IMG/VR virus record: IMGVR_UViG_3300006925_000018
Location: 1-61,279 of that record
Source of the DNA: a virus
Strand: one strand, 5' to 3'
DNA: 61,279 nucleotides
Numbering within the stretch: position 1 is the first letter of the stretch; the number at the start of each line of letters is the position of its first letter. Shown here piece by piece: positions 59,375 to 61,279 of the stretch. The notes beneath the pieces were generated by a model, which was not told the origin of the DNA, searched no databases, and was given only the letters and a program-made list of their open reading frames with translations. The translations under genes were made by a program, and so were the position numbers.

Positions 59375-59863
59375 ATGTATGAATATAGATGTAGTGTCTT
59401 GAAAGTTGTTGATGGTGATACAGCGGACGTAGACATAGATTTAGGATTTGGAATAGTCCTTACAGATGAAAGAGTTAGGCTAATGGGTATTGATACACCA
59501 GAAAGCAGAACATCAGATAAAGTTGAAGATTTGTTTGGAGAGTTGGCAAAAGCAAGACTCAAAGAACTTATAGCAGGTAAGTCCGGACCTATTCTTAAAA
59601 CACAGATTAACAAAGACGGAGAAGATATGAAAGGTAAGTTTGGTCGTATCTTAGGTGACTTCGAAGTTGAAAAGAACGGTGAGAGAAGAATGGCAACAGA
59701 CGTGCTAATTGAAGAAGGACATGCAGTAGCATACTTCGGAGGTAGCAAAGACGAGATCGCGGCAAAACATTTAGTTAACAGAGATAAGTTATTGCGTGAA
59801 GGTTTAGTAAGTCAGGAAGACTTTGATAAAGCAGTAGCAATAATGGAAAAAAAGAATAGTTAA
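59375..59863 (+). CDS. staphylococcal-nuclease-like protein
   Basis: A 162 aa thermonuclease-type fold. VLKVVDGDTADVDIDLG gives the first Asp pair. RVRLMGIDTPESR has the catalytic Arg, KFGRILGDFEVEKN the second Arg, and DVLIEEGHAVAYFG the terminal Gly-His-Ala motif. The enzyme degrades DNA and RNA with calcium. No signal peptide is present, so it acts in the host cell or in the particle. It is followed by a strong hairpin terminator. Confidence 0.92.
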   Translation: MYEYRCSVLKVVDGDTADVDIDLGFGIVLTDERVRLMGIDTPESRTSDKVEDLFGELAKARLKELIAGKSGPILKTQINKDGEDMKGKFGRILGDFEVEKNGERRMATDVLIEEGHAVAYFGGSKDEIAAKHLVNRDKLLREGLVSQEDFDKAVAIMEKKNS

Positions 59864-59875
59864 TTTTAATCGTAC

Positions 59876-59897
59876 ATGCCCAATTAACTTTGGGCAT
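59876..59897 (+). terminator. intrinsic hairpin after the nuclease gene
   Basis: ATGCCCAA (59876-59883), 6-base loop, TTGGGCAT (59890-59897), followed by TTA. The stem is 8 bp with three GC pairs and the T-run is short, so it may be partial. Confidence 0.6.
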
Positions 59898-59917
59898 TTA
59901 CACTAACAAACAGAGAC

Positions 59918-60127
59918 ATGGCAAAAAGTAGTAGTAAAAAGAAAAACGTAACAGTATATCTTATCCCAGAATGTGAAACTAGAGATAGTCACACTTATCA
60001 TTATACAGCAGTTAAAACTAAAACATTAACACAGGAAAATAGGAAACTTAAAATGAAAAAGTATAATCCTGTTAAAAGAATCCACGAAATGTTTGTAGAA
60101 GCAAAACTGCCTAAACATCAGAAATAA
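59918..60127 (+). CDS. ribosomal protein bL33-like protein, 69 aa
   Basis: The C-terminal 40 residues (HYTAVKTKTLTQENRKLKMK, then KYNPVKRIHEMFVEAKLPK) align with bL33, where E. coli ends [21 protein letters not shown] and VVRQHVIYKEAKIK. The order K-L-x-x-K-K-[YF]-[ND]-P-V-x-R-x-H-x-x-x-x-E-A-K is kept. The N-terminus is Lys-rich. L33 lies at the 50S exit (E) site. No Cys pairs are present, so it is a zinc-free type. The match was made by eye. A ribosome-modifying role during infection is an inference. Confidence 0.68.
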   Translation: MAKSSSKKKNVTVYLIPECETRDSHTYHYTAVKTKTLTQENRKLKMKKYNPVKRIHEMFVEAKLPKHQK

Positions 60128-60149
60128 TCCAAAAAACCTAAAATAACAC

Positions 60150-60177
60150 TTGACAAAAGTCTAAATACCAGTATAAT
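60150..60177 (+). promoter_or_regulatory. sigma-70-type promoter of the QueD-like gene
   Basis: TTGACA (60150-60155), 16 bp, TATAAT (60172-60177). Leader about 22 bases with TTTAGGAG before ATG 60205. Confidence 0.85.
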
Positions 60178-60204
60178 ATACTGACTAATTGTTTAGGAGA
60201 TAAA

Positions 60205-60693
60205 ATGAATTACAAATATGTAAGCACAAAAGAATACGTGGATCAGTTTCCAGTTGCATATCGCCAATGGAGAGCTGATAGTCACTGTAACATTATTCAT
60301 GGTTATAGTTTTAGCATGAAGTTTTACTTTGGTGCTAACGATCTAGATGTTCGTAACTGGGTAGCAGATTATGGCGGACTTAGAGATCTAAAAGGTTTTT
60401 TACAAGATCAATTTGATCATACGTTAATAGTAGCACAAGATGATCCTCATTTGGATTGGTATCAAGAAGCACACAAACGTGGTATTGCAAAAGTTGTAGA
60501 ACTTCCAAGTCTTGGTTGCGAATCATTAGCAGATCAAGTATACAAATATGTCAATGGAGTTTATATTCCAGACATGTGGGGGCCTTCAGAAGCAGAACGT
60601 CTATGGTGTTTTAGAGTGGAAGTTCGTGAAACACAAACTAACATGGCGTACAGAGAAGGTCACAGAGAAGATAACGAAGACTTATTTTCTTAA
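60205..60693 (+). CDS. QueD/6-pyruvoyl-tetrahydropterin-synthase-like protein with altered zinc site
   Basis: A 162 aa T-fold protein. The catalytic Cys28 and His32 are kept in SHCNIIHGYSF, along with WVADYGGLRDLKGFL, DHTLIVA (D71-H72) and GCESLADQVY (E106). E. coli QueD uses three His for zinc. The first (AAH) is Tyr19 here (PVAYRQW) and the third (HGH) is Tyr34 (IHGY), so only one is left. Either metal binding is different or the enzyme has changed its role. QueD makes carboxy-tetrahydropterin for preQ0 and deazaguanine. No QueC, QueE or FolE is certain in the window. Confidence 0.72.
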   Translation: MNYKYVSTKEYVDQFPVAYRQWRADSHCNIIHGYSFSMKFYFGANDLDVRNWVADYGGLRDLKGFLQDQFDHTLIVAQDDPHLDWYQEAHKRGIAKVVELPSLGCESLADQVYKYVNGVYIPDMWGPSEAERLWCFRVEVRETQTNMAYREGHREDNEDLFS

Positions 60694-60721
60694 AAAAAGT
60701 GTGTAGCAGAGTGTAACTTTT

Positions 60722-60735
60722 CCCGGGTGCCCGGG
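60722..60735 (+). terminator. GC-rich hairpin after the QueD-like gene
   Basis: CCCGG, GTGC loop, CCGGG, followed by TGTTT. In this AT-rich genome the all-GC stem stands out. A weak intrinsic terminator or RNA 5' boundary. Confidence 0.5.
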
Positions 60736-60777
60736 TGTTTACTGCACTATAAAACTTAGAACATAATTTGCAAGGCT

Positions 60778-60942
60778 ACTGATCAACGCCTATAAACCGA
60801 TCAGTGAAGAATGAGAGATGCACGAATGGTATTTCGTAAATTGGGTTTGGAAAAGGCTAATTAGAGTAGACTCCGGCTTATCCCGGATAAAACAGATTGA
60901 GCGGCCCCTGTAAAAATTCCCTAAGTGTACCGTATCTCTTTG
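60778..60942 (+). ncRNA. candidate structured RNA upstream of the tRNA array
   Basis: No gene is visible in 60694-60945. A 7-bp hairpin is ACTGATC (60778-60784) with GATCAGT (60799-60805). AGAGATGC (about 60815-60822) pairs over about 110 bases with GTATCTCT (about 60932-60939), allowing one G-U. Inside are ACGAA/TTCGT (60822-60837) and TCCGG/CCGGA (about 60872-60888). This nesting suggests a compact folded RNA just before tRNA-Glu. The family is unrecognised; it does not match tmRNA. Confidence 0.45.
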
Positions 60943-60945
60943 TGT

Positions 60946-61020
60946 GCCCCGTTCGTCTAGTGGTTAGGACACATGGTTTTCATCCATGCAACAGGAGTTC
61001 GATTCTCCTACGGGGTACCA
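60946..61020 (+). tRNA. tRNA-Glu (anticodon TTC)
   Basis: Acceptor GCCCCGT/ACGGGGT (one G-U), anticodon stem CATGG/CCATG with loop TTTTCAT (TTC), T-loop GTTCGAT, CCA encoded. Confidence 0.95.
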
Positions 61021-61027
61021 TGTTTAG

Positions 61028-61102
61028 GCGGATGTAGTATAACGGCTATTATGAGACCTTGCCAAGGTTTAGATCCGAGTTCGATTCTCGGCATCCGCTC
61101 CA
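61028..61102 (+). tRNA. tRNA-Gly (anticodon GCC)
   Basis: Acceptor GCGGATG/CATCCGC, anticodon loop TTGCCAA (GCC), T-loop GTTCGAT, CCA encoded. Confidence 0.94.
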
Positions 61103-61110
61103 GTAGTAAT

Positions 61111-61185
61111 GGTCTGGTAGTTAAACGGTTATAATTCCGCCCTGTCACGGCGGCGTTCGGGGTTCGATTCCCCGTCAGACCGCCA
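61111..61185 (+). tRNA. tRNA-Asp (anticodon GTC)
   Basis: Acceptor GGTCTGG/TCAGACC, anticodon stem CCGCC/GGCGG with loop CTGTCAC (GTC), CCA encoded. Confidence 0.95.
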
Positions 61186-61189
61186 TTAC

Positions 61190-61279
61190 GGAGAGTTGGC
61201 TGAGCGGCTTAAAGCACTTCCCTGCTAAGGAAGAGTACGGGTAACTGTACCGAGAGTTCGAATCTCTCACTCTCCGCCA
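61190..61279 (+). tRNA. tRNA-Ser (anticodon GCT), at the window edge
   Basis: Acceptor GGAGAGT/ACTCTCC, anticodon stem CTTCC/GGAAG with loop CTGCTAA (GCT), and the long variable arm of class II serine tRNAs. The CCA ends on the last base of the window, so the array may continue. Confidence 0.95.

Noticed and set aside
60740-60945. tmRNA considered for the structured region
   Set aside because: No tRNA-Ala-like ends, no CCA, no tag-reading frame; only the pairings reported above.
1-61279. Lysogeny genes, insertion sequences, attachment sites, CRISPR arrays, photosynthesis genes, MotA-type middle promoters
   Set aside because: None seen: no integrase or transposase motif, no spaced direct repeats, no psbA/psbD-like protein, and no consistent MotA box upstream of the TATAAT sites.

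Overview
The window is a gene-dense, AT-rich piece of a T4-like marine myovirus genome. The evidence is a T4-type replication set (DNA ligase end, gp61-type primase, gp41-type helicase, DexA-type exonuclease), an aerobic nrdA-nrdB-glutaredoxin block, a PAAR spike tip, T4-type late promoters (NATAAATA), and many genes that look like those of marine cyanophages and pelagiphages. No photosynthesis gene is present. Base composition and gene content suggest a low-GC marine alphaproteobacterial host such as SAR11, but this is inference. No integrase, attachment site, insertion sequence or CRISPR array was seen.

Layout. 1-3230: ligase end, serine hydroxymethyltransferase, MazG-like protein, a tiny DnaE-like protein. 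3272-7211: a baseplate-like protein, primase and helicase. 7245-27826: about 20 kb of mostly overlapping plus-strand genes. Most start with a short M-[KR]-hydrophobic-x-E peptide followed by a hydrophobic-x-E|A/S/G site, resembling the T4 internal-protein targeting peptide cut by the gp21 prohead protease. They include a pol-beta-type nucleotidyltransferase, a KxDG ligase-like protein, very basic proteins, a 2002-residue protein with an amidoligase-like domain, and a 950-residue protein with a Cu/Zn superoxide dismutase between two identical ASVYEA sites. 27870-31049: tail fibre. 31059-35922: nucleotide reduction and PAAR. 35919-38574 (minus): a radical-SAM-shaped protein without the cluster cysteines and a subtilisin. 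38656-40886: PP-loop ATPase, SprT-like metalloprotease, small proteins, tRNA-Thr and tRNA-Ala. 40964-47641: glycosyltransferases, DexA, fatty acid desaturase, SpoT/MESH1-type hydrolase, SWIM protein, peptide deformylase and a GH6 glycosidase. 47638-55301 (minus): a second set of probable virion or internal proteins. 55411-60693: UvsE, FkbM methyltransferase, glycosyltransferase, SleB-type endolysin, staphylococcal-type nuclease, an L33-like ribosomal protein and a QueD-like protein. 60946-61279: tRNA-Glu, Gly, Asp and Ser, running to the window edge.

Regulation. Two promoter classes are visible. Eight sites have TTGACA, 16-17 bp, then TATAAT (or TACAAT), in front of early or metabolic genes. 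About twenty sites match NATAAATA in front of late genes. In nine cases (one with a mismatch) exactly five bases separate the late box from the ATG. With T4 late-promoter geometry the transcript would begin at, or within a base or so of, the start codon, so many late mRNAs may be leaderless.

How it may work together. The replication, nrd, SHMT and MazG genes supply DNA synthesis. Desaturase, SpoT-like hydrolase, deformylase, L33-like protein and tRNAs could retune host lipids, stringent response and translation. The large internal-protein set suggests that the capsid carries an enzyme payload. This last idea is an inference from shared N-termini and internal cleavage-like sites, and it is the main hypothesis offered here.
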